From contig NZ_CP017477.1 in NCBI RefSeq assembly GCF_001761365.1, forward strand, positions 1,982,501 through 2,046,500: a stretch of 64,000 nt of DNA, read 5' to 3'. Made by a program: the position numbers and the translations under genes. Positions within the stretch are counted from its first letter, which is position 1; each line of letters starts with the position of its first letter. Below the pieces are notes generated by a model. That model was not told the origin of the DNA, made no database searches, and saw only the letters and a list, made by a program, of their open reading frames with translations. Of the stretch, positions 32,608 to 42,466 are shown piece after piece. The stretch comes from Polaribacter vadi. Lineage in GTDB: Bacteria > Bacteroidota > Bacteroidia > Flavobacteriales > Flavobacteriaceae.

Positions 32608-33765
32608 GTGAAAAACTATTTTTCTTCAAATTTTAAATTAGGTATTTTAGGTGGTGGACAATTAGGTAGAATGCTGTTGGCAGAAACTCAAAAATTCGAT
32701 ATCCATACATCCATTTTAGAAAGTAATAAAAATGCGCCTTGTGCAGAAATTTGCAACACTTTTGTAGTTGGAGATTTGCTAGATTTTGAGGCTGTTTACA
32801 ATTTTGGTAAAACTGTTGATGTACTAACCATAGAGATTGAAAACGTAAATTTAGATGCCCTTGACAAACTAGAGGATGAAGGTTTAACCATTTATCCAAA
32901 ACCTAGAGATTTACGAATTATTCAAAGTAAAGCAAGGCAAAAAAACTTTTATGTTGATCATCAAATTCCAACAGCTGAGTTTTCTCATTACGCATATTTG
33001 CAAGAATTAATACATTCTTACGAAAATGATATTATCGATTTTCCTTTTGTTTGGAAAGCTGCACGATTTGGTTATGATGGAAATGGCGTTAAAATTGTTA
33101 GGAACATTACAGATTTACAAAGCCTACCAAAAGTAGAATGTATTACAGAAAAATTAATTCCGTTTAAAAACGAATTGGCTGTAATTGTGGCAAGAAATGC
33201 GGCTGGAGAAACAAAAACATATCCTGTTGTGGAAATGGAATTTCATCCTGAAGCAAACCAAGTAGAATATGTAATTTGTCCAGCAAGAATCGATTTTAAA
33301 GTGGCAGAAAAAGCTAGAGAAGTCGCTTTAAATGTGGTTAGTAAATTAGATTTTGTTGGTTTATTAGCGGTTGAAATGTTTCAAACTGCAGATGATAAAA
33401 TTTTGGTAAACGAAGTTGCTCCAAGACCACATAATTCTGGCCACTATTCAATTGAAGCGAGTTATACCAATCAATTTGAGCAACATTTACGTGCTGTTTT
33501 AAACCTTCCTCTAGGAAATACAGCCAGCAAAGTTGCAGGAATTATGGTAAATCTTGTTGGTGAAGAAGGTTTTTCTGGTGATGTAATTTACGAAAACATC
33601 GAAGAAATTTTAAAGATTGATGGAGTTACACCTCATATTTATGGGAAAAAAGAAACACGTCCTTTTAGAAAAATGGGTCATGTAACGATTGTAAATGCTG
33701 ATATTGATAAAGCCAGAGAAATTGCACAGAAAGTAAAAGAAACAATTAGGGTTATAAGTAAGTAA
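32608..33765 (+). CDS. purK: N5-carboxyaminoimidazole ribonucleotide synthase
   Basis: A 385-residue ATP-grasp enzyme that carboxylates AIR with bicarbonate in purine synthesis. The nucleotide-like start KLGILGGGQLGRML, the ATP-grasp segment VWKAARFGYDGNGVKIV near 150, ELAVIVARNAAGE near 191 and NEVAPRPHNSGHYSIEA near 270 are all typical. The start is GTG, and no closer ATG fits. It is followed after 2 bp by purE, so the two steps are made together. Confidence 0.97.
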   Translation: MKNYFSSNFKLGILGGGQLGRMLLAETQKFDIHTSILESNKNAPCAEICNTFVVGDLLDFEAVYNFGKTVDVLTIEIENVNLDALDKLEDEGLTIYPKPRDLRIIQSKARQKNFYVDHQIPTAEFSHYAYLQELIHSYENDIIDFPFVWKAARFGYDGNGVKIVRNITDLQSLPKVECITEKLIPFKNELAVIVARNAAGETKTYPVVEMEFHPEANQVEYVICPARIDFKVAEKAREVALNVVSKLDFVGLLAVEMFQTADDKILVNEVAPRPHNSGHYSIEASYTNQFEQHLRAVLNLPLGNTASKVAGIMVNLVGEEGFSGDVIYENIEEILKIDGVTPHIYGKKETRPFRKMGHVTIVNADIDKAREIAQKVKETIRVISK

Positions 33766-33767
33766 AT

Positions 33768-34250
33768 ATGATAGGAATAATAATGGGAAGCGATTCAGAT
33801 CTTCCAATAATGCAAGAAGCAATTGATATTTTAGAGAGTTTTGATATCGCTATTGAAGTAGATATTGTGTCTGCTCACAGAACTCCAGAAAAATTAGTTG
33901 AGTATTCTAAAAATGCTCATTTACGTGGAATAAAAGTAATTATTGCTGGTGCTGGAGGTGCAGCTCATTTACCAGGAATGGTGGCAAGTATGAGTCCTTT
34001 GCCTGTAATTGGAGTTCCTGTAAAAAGCAGAAATTCTATTGATGGTTGGGATTCTGTTTTATCGATTTTACAAATGCCTGGAGGTGTTCCTGTTGCAACA
34101 GTAGCTTTAGATGGCGCAAAAAATGCAGGTATTTTAGCTGCACAAATTATCGGAACTTCAGATAAATGTGTGTTAGATAAAATTATTACCTACAAAGAAG
34201 GTTTAAAATTAAAGGTTGAACAAGCAGCGAAAAGAATTCAAAATTCTTAG
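33768..34250 (+). CDS. purE: N5-carboxyaminoimidazole ribonucleotide mutase
   Basis: A 160-residue class I PurE that moves the carboxyl group to C4 of the imidazole. IIMGSDSDLPIMQEA near 4, VSAHRTPEKL near 40, GAGGAAHLPGMVAS near 66 and PVIGVPVKS are the substrate motifs, with the active His in SAHRTP. It acts right after PurK and is in the same operon. Confidence 0.97.
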   Translation: MIGIIMGSDSDLPIMQEAIDILESFDIAIEVDIVSAHRTPEKLVEYSKNAHLRGIKVIIAGAGGAAHLPGMVASMSPLPVIGVPVKSRNSIDGWDSVLSILQMPGGVPVATVALDGAKNAGILAAQIIGTSDKCVLDKIITYKEGLKLKVEQAAKRIQNS

Positions 34251-34289
34251 TTTAAAATTTAAAGTTAATCAACTACTTATTCTTATTTT

Positions 34290-34333
34290 TATGCCATAAA
34301 TTCACTACTATTTATTTGTGAAATTATGGCATA
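34290..34333. terminator. Long hairpin after purE
   Basis: The 16-bp arms TATGCCATAAATTCAC and GTGAAATTATGGCATA pair with one mismatch around a 12-nt loop. No clean T-run follows, so it may end the purKE transcript or guard its 3' end. The rest of the gap to 34419 shows only AT-rich sequence. Confidence 0.55.
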
Positions 34334-34419
34334 TTTCATTTAATGAAAAATTTAAAATTATTGTTTAAGATTCAGAATTTAATCTTGAATTTTAAATATT
34401 AAACCTTGAACACAAAAAC

Positions 34420-36435
34420 ATGAATCCACTTTTACAAGATTTTAATACAGCTCCATTTTCTAAAATTAAAGCCGAACACTATAAACCAGCCATTAAAAAA
34501 GGTATCGAAATTGCCAAAGCAGAAATTGATGCCATTGTAAATAATACTGATGCTCCAACTTTTGAAAACACCACAGTTGCTTTAGATTTTTCTGGGGATA
34601 AATTAAGCAGAATTACCAGTATTTTTTTCAATTTAAATTCGGCAGAAACTAATGATGAAATTCAGAAAATTGCACAAGAAGTTTCTCCTTGGTTGAGTGA
34701 GTTTAGTAACGACATCACTTTAAATGAAGAGTTATTTAAAAGAGTAAAATCGGTTTTTGATGATAAAGAAAATTTAGATTTATCACCAGAACAAAAAATG
34801 TTGTTGGATAAACAATACAAAGGTTTTGCAAGAAATGGAGCCAATTTAAACAATGCTGATAAAACAAAGCTTCGTGAAATTGATGCTAAACTATCTAAAT
34901 TATCTTTACAATTTGGTGAAAATGTGTTGGCAGAAACTAATGCTTTTGAAATGCATTTAACTGACGAAAAAGATGTTTCTGGCTTACCTGAAAGTGTAAA
35001 AGAAGCAGCTCATCAATTAGCTAAAGAGCAAGAAAAAGAAGGTTATATTTTTACGTTGCAATACCCAAGCTACATTCCGTTTTTAACGTATGCAGATAAT
35101 AGAGAATTGCGAAAAGAAATGGCAATTGCTGCTGGTAAAAAAGCGTTTCAAGACAACAAATTCAATAACGAAAAAAACGTTTTAGAAATTGTAAATCTTC
35201 GTCAGCAAAGAGCAAATTTATTAGGGTATAAAACGCATGCTCATTTTGTTTTAGAAGAAAGAATGGCTGTTTCACCAGAAAAAGTAATCGCTTTTTCTAA
35301 TAACTTATTGACAAAAGCAAAACCTGCTGCTAAAAAAGAATTCGAAAACTTAGAAAAATTCGCCAAAAATTTAGATGGAATTGATCAACTTCAAAAATGG
35401 GATGGTGCTTATTATTCAGAAAAGCTGAAGAAAGAATTATTCGATTTAGATCAAGAAATTTTAAAACCTTATTTTAAATTAGAAAATGTAATTGATGGTG
35501 TTTTTGAAATCGCAAATCGTTTATATGATTTAAATTTTGAAGAAGTTTTTAACATCGACAAATATCATCCTGAAGTAAAAACGTATAATGTTACTGATTC
35601 AAAGGGTAATTTTATTTCCGTTTTTTATGCTGATTATCATCCAAGGAAAGGAAAACGAAATGGTGCTTGGATGACGAGTTACAAATCTCAATATGTAAAA
35701 GATGGTGTAAATGAAAGACCTCATGTTTCTATTGTTTGTAATTTCACAAAACCAACAGCTACAAAACCTTCTTTATTAACTTTTAATGAAGTTACTACGT
35801 TGTTCCATGAATTTGGACACGCTTTGCATGGCATGTTAGCAAACACGACTTATAATAGTTTATCTGGAACGTCTGTTTCTTGGGATTTTGTTGAATTACC
35901 AAGTCAGATTTTTGAGAACTGGTGTTATGAAAAAGAAGCTTTAGAGTTGTTTGCAAAACATTATGAAACTGGCGAAATTATCCCAATGAAATATGTGGAG
36001 AAAATAAAAGAATCTGCAAGTTTTCATGAAGGAATGCAAACTTTACGTCAATTAAGTTTTGGGTTGTTAGATATGAAATGGCATTCTGAAAATCCATCAG
36101 CAATAAAAAGTATAAAAGAGTTTGAAAATGATGCTTTTGCTGATACAAAACTATATCCTGATGTTGCAGAAAATGCAATGAGCACATCATTTTCGCACAT
36201 TTTTCAAGGAGGTTATTCTGCTGGATATTATTCTTACAAATGGGCTGAAGTTTTAGATGCTGATGCTTTTGAATATTTCCTAGAAAAAGGAATTTTTAAC
36301 AAAGAAGTTGCTACTAAATTCAAAGAAAACATTTTATCGAAAGGTGGCACAGAAAAACCAATGGAATTGTACAAACGTTTTAGAGGTCAAGAGCCAAAAC
36401 CAGATGCACTTTTAAAAAGAGCTGGATTGATTTAG
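34420..36435 (+). CDS. M3 family metallopeptidase (dipeptidyl carboxypeptidase/oligopeptidase)
   Basis: A 671-residue zinc peptidase of the thimet/Dcp family. The metal site is FHEFGHALHGML with His near 463, and the second Glu follows in SWDFVELPSQIFENW near 490. FSHIFQGGYSAGYYSYKWAEVLDADAF near the end is the substrate Tyr region. It has no signal peptide, so it is probably a cytoplasmic oligopeptidase. It follows purE in a conserved order, separated by a hairpin. Confidence 0.95.
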   Translation: MNPLLQDFNTAPFSKIKAEHYKPAIKKGIEIAKAEIDAIVNNTDAPTFENTTVALDFSGDKLSRITSIFFNLNSAETNDEIQKIAQEVSPWLSEFSNDITLNEELFKRVKSVFDDKENLDLSPEQKMLLDKQYKGFARNGANLNNADKTKLREIDAKLSKLSLQFGENVLAETNAFEMHLTDEKDVSGLPESVKEAAHQLAKEQEKEGYIFTLQYPSYIPFLTYADNRELRKEMAIAAGKKAFQDNKFNNEKNVLEIVNLRQQRANLLGYKTHAHFVLEERMAVSPEKVIAFSNNLLTKAKPAAKKEFENLEKFAKNLDGIDQLQKWDGAYYSEKLKKELFDLDQEILKPYFKLENVIDGVFEIANRLYDLNFEEVFNIDKYHPEVKTYNVTDSKGNFISVFYADYHPRKGKRNGAWMTSYKSQYVKDGVNERPHVSIVCNFTKPTATKPSLLTFNEVTTLFHEFGHALHGMLANTTYNSLSGTSVSWDFVELPSQIFENWCYEKEALELFAKHYETGEIIPMKYVEKIKESASFHEGMQTLRQLSFGLLDMKWHSENPSAIKSIKEFENDAFADTKLYPDVAENAMSTSFSHIFQGGYSAGYYSYKWAEVLDADAFEYFLEKGIFNKEVATKFKENILSKGGTEKPMELYKRFRGQEPKPDALLKRAGLI

Positions 36436-36470
36436 TAAAAAGTTACATAAATTTGTATTTTTATTATCAA

Positions 36471-37697
36471 ATGAAAAATAAAATTTTACTTTTATATCTT
36501 TTATTTTCTGTTTCAATTTCATCGCAAATTGTTATTAAAGGTACTGTTTATCAAAATAATGAGCCCTTGGAAAATGTTGCTGTGTATTTAAATAGTACAA
36601 TGCTTGGAACAACAACAAACGGAAAAGGTGAATTTTCTCTTCCTGTTAAAGAGGGGCATTATGAATTGATTGTGTCTTATTTGGGTTTTAAAAAAATTAA
36701 TTACACTTTAAATACTCAAGATTATAAAAAACCATTGAAGTTTTATTTAGAAGAAGAAGAAAGTGTTTTAGGTGAAGTGATTATAAGAAAATCCATCTAT
36801 GATAGAGCATGGAGAAAAAATTTGAAAATTTTTGAAAAGAATTTCATTGGTGAAAGTAAGTTAGCAAAACATTGTAAAATTGTAAACCCTAAGGATATAT
36901 ATTTTAAATATGATGAAAATAAAAAAATATTACAAGCATTTGCTAGAAAACCTATAATAATTGAGAATAAAGGTTTAGGGTACTCTATAGTTTACGAATT
37001 GGTTTATTTTTATAGAAGCGAAGAGTACACCTCTTATTTGGGCTATTCTAAATATCAAGAATTAGAAGGAAATAAACGAAAAATCAAATATTGGGAAAGA
37101 AAAAGACTAGAGGCATATAATGGTTCTCCTAGACATTTTTACAAATCTTTGTTAGAAAACAACTTAATGGAAGATGGATTTAGAGTTGATTTATTTGAAA
37201 GAATTCCAAACCCAAAAAGACCCTCAGAAGAAGAGGTAGAGAAAGCCAAGGAAATTTTAGGAGAAAATATAAAAATTCCAAGAAATTGGTATATTGAGGA
37301 TAAAAAGATTCTCACAGCTAAAGATTCAGCAATGATTGTTTTAAATAATAATAACCTACCATTATATGAACATACAACCTATGATTTTAATATTGAAAGA
37401 AGTAGAATCATAGGATTTTATAAAAATACAAATTACCTTTTATTTGAAGATAATATGCTTGTATATTATATAAGAGAAGAAAAAGAACAAGCATTTTTAG
37501 AAACACAAACATTTGAAGAAAAAGAGTTATCGATTTTTCAACCTTCTTTAGTAATACCCATTAAAAAACCAGTAATTCTTAATGATAATGGAACTTTAAA
37601 AAACCCATTAAATGTTATGTATTTTGGTTATTGGTCTTATGAAAAATTTGCAAATTCTTTGCCTTTAAATTATGACCCAACTTTCAGTAAGCAGTAA
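36471..37697 (+). CDS. Secreted carboxypeptidase-like regulatory domain protein
   Basis: A 408-residue protein with a signal peptide (MKNKILLLYLLFSVSISS) and an N-terminal CarboxypepD_reg-like beta sandwich (about 20-105: GTVYQNNEPLENVAVYLN, GTTTNGKGEFSLP, YELIVSYLGFKK). The remaining 300 residues are basic and aromatic and unknown to me. There is no TonB receptor barrel. The ATG at 36471 is chosen for its signal peptide. It is probably an outer-membrane or periplasmic protein of unknown role. Confidence 0.82.
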   Translation: MKNKILLLYLLFSVSISSQIVIKGTVYQNNEPLENVAVYLNSTMLGTTTNGKGEFSLPVKEGHYELIVSYLGFKKINYTLNTQDYKKPLKFYLEEEESVLGEVIIRKSIYDRAWRKNLKIFEKNFIGESKLAKHCKIVNPKDIYFKYDENKKILQAFARKPIIIENKGLGYSIVYELVYFYRSEEYTSYLGYSKYQELEGNKRKIKYWERKRLEAYNGSPRHFYKSLLENNLMEDGFRVDLFERIPNPKRPSEEEVEKAKEILGENIKIPRNWYIEDKKILTAKDSAMIVLNNNNLPLYEHTTYDFNIERSRIIGFYKNTNYLLFEDNMLVYYIREEKEQAFLETQTFEEKELSIFQPSLVIPIKKPVILNDNGTLKNPLNVMYFGYWSYEKFANSLPLNYDPTFSKQ

Positions 37698-37778
37698 TTC
37701 TGTTGGCAGTCAGTTTTCTACTGGAAACTGCGACTGTGAAATGAAAAACTGTTAATAACTGCAAACTAAAGACTGTTT

Positions 37779-39020
37779 TTACTGATGACTATTTTTAACC
37801 TCAATCCATTTACTCATAAACTTAGTAGCTTGTAAAGTTTGATGCTGTAACAAACTTCCCAAAAAGTTTTGTGTTCTATGATTTTCTAAATTATCTTGAA
37901 TTTCTATAATTCTATTGATAAAAACCGGACTTAACTTTTCTTTATCGAATACATAATTGATAATATTTATTCCTGTTTCTTGCGAAACTTGCCACATTTC
38001 TTTATTTCTATACAATTCAGCTGCCATCAATGCAAAATCAGAAAACTTATCATTTACAAAACCTGGCCAAGGAAATCGATCACACATTCCTTCTGCACCA
38101 ATAGTTGTGGTTACACTTGGGGTTCCACAAACCATTGCTTCTGTTAATTTTCCTTTGATGCCTGCTCCAAAACGTAAAGGCGCTAAAAGAACTCTAGCAT
38201 TTTCAATAACTTCTGTTGAGTTTTCTGCAAAACCTTTTACAATAAAACCTTCTTTTTTATTGTGCAATTCTTGTATTTGCTGATTTACATAAGCACCATA
38301 AATATGAACTTCTGCTTTTGGAAGATATTCTCTTATTTCACTCCAAATTGCATTTTTTAAAGTAATAACTGCATCAACATTTGGTTTATGAAAAAAGTTA
38401 CCAATAAAAACAAAATGTTCTCTTTGCTCAAAAGTTTTCCATTTTTTAGATTGATGTTCATCAATCTTATCCAACAAAAAAGGTAAATAATAGAGAATAT
38501 TTGCATCAATCTTAAAAACCGATTTTAGCAAATCCATTTCATAAGTTGAAATAATTAAAGATAAATCGCATCTTAAAATGGAGGCGATTTCTCTTTTTGT
38601 ATCATTAGATTTTAATAAAGCTTCGTTGGTAAAATCTTCTCCTTTTTTTAATTGTTGATGACGAACTTTGCGTAAAAAATGTAAATCTTCTGTATCTAAA
38701 ATTCTTAGTGCATTTGAGCAATTTTCTGCAACTCGCCAACCAAATTGTTCCTCAGTCATAAATCGATCAAAAAGAACGATTGTTGGTTTTAGCTCAATGA
38801 TAAAATCATCAAAAGAAGTCGAATTTAATTCGATAGTAACTTCATCTACATGTAAAGAAGTTAAGTTTGTAGCTTTTTCTGATTTTTGTGCAGTAGATGC
38901 AAAAGTTACTTTATAATTTTCATTTAAGAACAATTCAATCAACTGCAACATTCTACTGCCAGCAGCAGAAGAATTGGGCTCAACCCAAACTGTTCCAAGT
39001 ATTAAAATATGTTGTTTCAC
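37779..39020 (-). CDS. Glycosyltransferase (GT4-like)
   Basis: A 413-residue protein with two Rossmann-like halves. GNFFHKPNVDAV near 213 and LLAPLRFGAGIKGKLTEAMVCGTPSVTT near 287 are typical of GT-B retaining transferases, with Glu of the EX7E-type segment in TEAM. The start is GTG at 39020, directly against the stop of the haem-binding gene. The sugar and acceptor are unknown. The downstream gap holds GCAGT-rich repeats. Confidence 0.85.
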   Translation of the reverse strand: MKQHILILGTVWVEPNSSAAGSRMLQLIELFLNENYKVTFASTAQKSEKATNLTSLHVDEVTIELNSTSFDDFIIELKPTIVLFDRFMTEEQFGWRVAENCSNALRILDTEDLHFLRKVRHQQLKKGEDFTNEALLKSNDTKREIASILRCDLSLIISTYEMDLLKSVFKIDANILYYLPFLLDKIDEHQSKKWKTFEQREHFVFIGNFFHKPNVDAVITLKNAIWSEIREYLPKAEVHIYGAYVNQQIQELHNKKEGFIVKGFAENSTEVIENARVLLAPLRFGAGIKGKLTEAMVCGTPSVTTTIGAEGMCDRFPWPGFVNDKFSDFALMAAELYRNKEMWQVSQETGINIINYVFDKEKLSPVFINRIIEIQDNLENHRTQNFLGSLLQHQTLQATKFMSKWIEVKNSHQ

Positions 39021-39494
39021 TTATTCTGCGCTCATTTGTTGCTTATATTCTGCTTGCACTTTTTTGCCCCAAGTTACAATGGCATCCACTTGTTCTTGTG
39101 TTAAATTTGCTTCATCATGAGTCCAAGTATAAGAATCTAATGGCATTTCGCCTTTTTCTACTTCTTCATGCAATTCATCCATTTTATGTTCTTTTTTCTT
39201 TAAAGAATATTCACTCCATTTAGAAAAATCAAGATGCTTTTTTCCGTCTTTTATATGCTCATCCAACCAATAATTAACAGGTGTAATTGAGTTATACCAA
39301 GGATAATTTGTTTTTGCAGAGTGGCAATCAAAACAACTTGTTTTCATAATAGTCAACACTTCTTCTGTAGGATTTGTTTCTGCTACAAATGCATTTACAG
39401 TATCAATATTTCCATCGTTTTTTTCAGGTCCAAAAAACTGAGCAATTATTAATATCAACAATAATGCAATTCCTATTTTCTTTAAAATTTTCAT
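39021..39494 (-). CDS. Haem-binding domain protein (monohaem c-type)
   Basis: A 157-residue protein with an N-terminal membrane helix (ILKKIGIALLLILIIAQFFG) and one haem site CFDCHSAKTNYPWYN near 54, followed by WSEYSLKKKEHKMDELHEEV and MPLDSYTWTHDEANLTQEQ, as in the haem_bd family of Bacteroidota. It is predicted to be periplasmic and membrane-anchored. The ATG at 39494 is chosen. It is in an operon with the glycosyltransferase (no gap between genes), though a functional link is not clear. Confidence 0.9.
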   Translation of the reverse strand: MKILKKIGIALLLILIIAQFFGPEKNDGNIDTVNAFVAETNPTEEVLTIMKTSCFDCHSAKTNYPWYNSITPVNYWLDEHIKDGKKHLDFSKWSEYSLKKKEHKMDELHEEVEKGEMPLDSYTWTHDEANLTQEQVDAIVTWGKKVQAEYKQQMSAE

Positions 39495-39562
39495 GAGATA
39501 AAATTTATAGATTAACAAAAGGTAAATCTACATAATTTGAATAGTATTCTCTAAAATATCCT

Positions 39563-39570
39563 TATTTTTG
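39563..39570 (+). promoter_or_regulatory. lpdA promoter -7 box
   Basis: TATTTTTG matches TAnnTTTG and is 29 bp before the ATG at 39600. Confidence 0.5.
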
Positions 39571-39599
39571 TTGTTTAAATGTCAATTAAAAAACATCAC

Positions 39600-41000
39600 A
39601 TGAAATACGATATTATTGTTATTGGTTCTGGACCTGGAGGATATATTGCTGCAATTAGAGCATCACAATTAGGAAAAAAAGTGGCAATTATTGAAAAATA
39701 CAGCACTTTAGGAGGAACTTGTTTAAATGTTGGTTGTATTCCGTCTAAAGCATTATTAGATTCTTCTCATCATTTTTACGATGCTGTTCATCATTTTGAA
39801 GAACATGGAATTTCGGTTGAAAAGCCAAGCTTCGATTTTACAAAAATGGTTGCAAGAAAAGCCAGTGTTGTAGAAACTACAACTGGTGGAATTAAATATT
39901 TAATGGACAAAAATAATATTGATGTTTTTGAAGGTTTAGGTTCTTTTGAAGATGCAACACATGTAAAAATAGCTAAAAATGATGGTTCATCAGAAGTAAT
40001 TGAAGGAACTGATATTATTATAGCAACTGGTTCAAAACCATCAAACTTACCTTTTATCAACATTGATAAAGAGCGAGTGATAACATCTACTGAAGCTTTA
40101 AAATTAAAAGAAGTACCAAAACATTTATTAGTAATTGGTGGTGGAGTAATTGGTTTAGAGTTAGGTTCTGTATATAAAAGATTAGGTGCAGATGTTACTG
40201 TAATTGAATATATGGACAAGATTGTTCCAGGAATGGATGCTGATGTTTCTAAAGAATTACAAAAAGTTTTCAAAAAGCAAGGCATTAAGTTTGCAACAAG
40301 TCATAAAGTGAATTCTGTTGAAAGAAATGGCGATACTATTGTTGTAAAAGCTACTGATAAAAAAGATAGAGAAATTGAATTTTCTGGAGATTATTGCTTG
40401 GTTTCTGTAGGAAGAAAAGCATATACAGAAGGTTTAGGTTTAGAAAAAGTTGGTGTGGAAGTAAACGAACGTGGACAAGTAACCATAAACGACCATTTAC
40501 AAACTAACGTAAAAAATATTTATGCAATTGGTGATGTTGTAAAAGGTGCAATGTTGGCTCATAAAGCTGAAGAAGAAGGTGTTGTAGTAGCAGAATATTT
40601 AGCTGGTGAAAAACCACATATCAATTATAATTTGATTCCTGGAATTGTGTATACATGGCCAGAAGCTGCTGCAGTTGGTAAAACTGAAGAGGAATTAAAA
40701 GAAGCAAAAATTGATTATAAAGCTGGTAAATTTTCGATGCGTGCTTTAGGAAGATCTAGAGCAAGTGGAGATTTAGATGGTTTTGTAAAAGTTTTAGCTG
40801 ATAAAAAAACAGATGAAATTTTAGGAGTTCATATGGTTGGCGCAAGAGTTGCAGATTTAATTATGGAAGCTGCAGTTGCTATGGAATATAGAGCATCAGC
40901 AGAAGATTTAGCAAGAATTTGTCATGGTCACCCAACCTATTCTGAAGCTGTTAAAGAAGCTGCAAAAGCTGCTTGGGATGGAAAACCATTGAATGCTTAA
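39600..41000 (+). CDS. lpdA: Dihydrolipoyl dehydrogenase (E3)
   Basis: A 466-residue flavoprotein disulfide reductase that reoxidises lipoyl groups of 2-oxoacid dehydrogenases or the glycine system. The FAD site is VIGSGPGGYIAAI, the redox pair is GGTCLNVGCIPSK near 36, the NAD site is VIGGGVIGLELGSVY near 175 and the active His-Glu pair is GHPTYSEAVKEA near 442. A longer ATG at 39579 is possible, but 39600 fits the family start MKYDIIVIGSG. A palindromic repeat follows the stop. Confidence 0.95.
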   Translation: MKYDIIVIGSGPGGYIAAIRASQLGKKVAIIEKYSTLGGTCLNVGCIPSKALLDSSHHFYDAVHHFEEHGISVEKPSFDFTKMVARKASVVETTTGGIKYLMDKNNIDVFEGLGSFEDATHVKIAKNDGSSEVIEGTDIIIATGSKPSNLPFINIDKERVITSTEALKLKEVPKHLLVIGGGVIGLELGSVYKRLGADVTVIEYMDKIVPGMDADVSKELQKVFKKQGIKFATSHKVNSVERNGDTIVVKATDKKDREIEFSGDYCLVSVGRKAYTEGLGLEKVGVEVNERGQVTINDHLQTNVKNIYAIGDVVKGAMLAHKAEEEGVVVAEYLAGEKPHINYNLIPGIVYTWPEAAAVGKTEEELKEAKIDYKAGKFSMRALGRSRASGDLDGFVKVLADKKTDEILGVHMVGARVADLIMEAAVAMEYRASAEDLARICHGHPTYSEAVKEAAKAAWDGKPLNA

Positions 41001-41021
41001 TATAAAATAAAACTAATAATC

Positions 41022-41077
41022 AGACCTCACAGGTTTCTTGTGCTGAACTTGATTCAGTATCTGAACCTGTGAGGTCT
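41022..41077. repeat. Palindromic repeat with AGACCTCACAGGTT arms
   Basis: The arms AGACCTCACAGGTT and AACCTGTGAGGTCT are a perfect 14-bp pair, with a smaller hairpin CTGAA...TTCAG inside. It sits in the 89-bp gap between lpdA and pabB and ends 12 bp before the pabB start. The type is like the ACCTACAAGGTT hairpins at 62426 and 63007. Confidence 0.8.
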
Positions 41078-41089
41078 TGTCATTTAAAT

Positions 41090-42400
41090 ATGCAAAGAAC
41101 TACAAAAACTTTTTCTGTTGATAATATCTCAAAATTTAAAGAGAATTTACTCTTTTGGGCACAACAATTTGAAACTATTTTGTGGTTAGATTCTAACAAT
41201 TACAAACAGCAATATTCTAGTTTTGATGGTTGTTTGGCTGTTGAAGAATTTACTTCTATAAAAACCGATTATCTGAACGGTTTTGAGAAACTAAAGGAAT
41301 ATCAAACCATTACAAAAGACTATATTTTCGGGTATATTTCTTATGATGTAAAAAATGATGTAGAACGCCTTTCTTCGAATAATTTTGATGGTTTAGATTT
41401 TGCTGATTTGTACTTTTTTCAGCCACAAAAATTATTTTTCATCAACCAAAATACTATTGAGTTTCAGTATTTAAAAATGGTTGATGATGAAATTGATGGA
41501 GATTTTGATGAAATTAATAAAATTAATTGTCACACTGAGCTTGATGAAGTGAATTCAAAAAATGACATCAAAATAAAACTTCGAATTCATAAAGATGAAT
41601 ATCATTCTAAAGTAAACAAAGTTTTAGAGCATATTAAAAGAGGCGATATTTATGAAGCTAATTTTTGTCAAGAATTTTATGCTGAAAATTCAACCATAAA
41701 TCCGTTGAAAGTTTACAATCATTTAAATGAAATTTCTACACCTCCTTTTGCTACTTTTCTAAAAATGGAACATCAATATTTATTGAGTGCTTCTCCTGAA
41801 AGATACATTAAAAAAGAAGGAACTAAAATTATTTCTCAACCTATAAAAGGTACTGCAAAACGCTTAATTAGTAAAATTGATGATGCCAAAATTGCTTCAG
41901 ATTTAGAAAGAGATCAAAAAGAACGTTCTGAAAATGTAATGATTGTAGATTTGGTAAGAAACGATTTATCAAAAACTGCAAAAATTGGTTCTGTTAAAGT
42001 AGAGGAATTGTGCAAGGTGTATTCTTTTAAACAAGTGCATCAAATGATATCGACTGTAGTTTCTGAAATTGATGAGAAAACGCATCCAATTAATGTTTTA
42101 CAAAGTACTTTCCCTATGGGAAGTATGACTGGAGCTCCAAAAGTTTCTGCCATGAAAATCATTGAAAATTTAGAAGAAACAAAACGTGGTTTGTATTCTG
42201 GAACTGTAGGTTATTTTACACCAACAGGCGATTTCGATTTTAATGTTGTGATAAGAAGTATTTTGTATAATGAAGAAAAAAAGTATATTTCGTATTCAGT
42301 TGGTGGCGCAATTACTGCAAAATCTATTCCTGAAAAAGAATATGAAGAATGCTTGTTAAAAGCAAAAGCTATGAAATTTGTCTTACTGAATTCTGAGTAA
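41090..42400 (+). CDS. pabB: Aminodeoxychorismate synthase component I
   Basis: A 436-residue chorismate-utilising enzyme. The motif QPIKGTAKR (near 262), with Lys in PIKGT, marks PabB, while anthranilate synthase has Ala there. ASPERYI near 238, ERSENVMIVDLVRNDL near 284 and MGSMTGAPKVSAMKIIENLE near 347 complete the active site. It makes 4-amino-4-deoxychorismate for folate. No PabA is adjacent. The ATG at 41090 is preferred, since a longer reading from 41069 is encoded by the palindromic repeat. Confidence 0.92.
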   Translation: MQRTTKTFSVDNISKFKENLLFWAQQFETILWLDSNNYKQQYSSFDGCLAVEEFTSIKTDYLNGFEKLKEYQTITKDYIFGYISYDVKNDVERLSSNNFDGLDFADLYFFQPQKLFFINQNTIEFQYLKMVDDEIDGDFDEINKINCHTELDEVNSKNDIKIKLRIHKDEYHSKVNKVLEHIKRGDIYEANFCQEFYAENSTINPLKVYNHLNEISTPPFATFLKMEHQYLLSASPERYIKKEGTKIISQPIKGTAKRLISKIDDAKIASDLERDQKERSENVMIVDLVRNDLSKTAKIGSVKVEELCKVYSFKQVHQMISTVVSEIDEKTHPINVLQSTFPMGSMTGAPKVSAMKIIENLEETKRGLYSGTVGYFTPTGDFDFNVVIRSILYNEEKKYISYSVGGAITAKSIPEKEYEECLLKAKAMKFVLLNSE

Positions 42401-42466
42401 AAAACAAATCAATACTTTTTAATTTTAGCAGAAACATTATTAATTAAAACATAAATTATTAGCAGC

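Noticed and set aside
37957..38283. A 108-codon open frame opposite the glycosyltransferase gene
   Set aside because: It mirrors conserved glycosyltransferase motifs on the other strand.
39791..40285. A 164-codon open frame opposite lpdA
   Set aside because: It is antisense to a clearly conserved enzyme; its composition (Thr, Ser, Pro rich) is a mirror of the real frame.
41069..41089. Earlier start of pabB
   Set aside because: The extra codons come from the palindromic repeat between lpdA and pabB.
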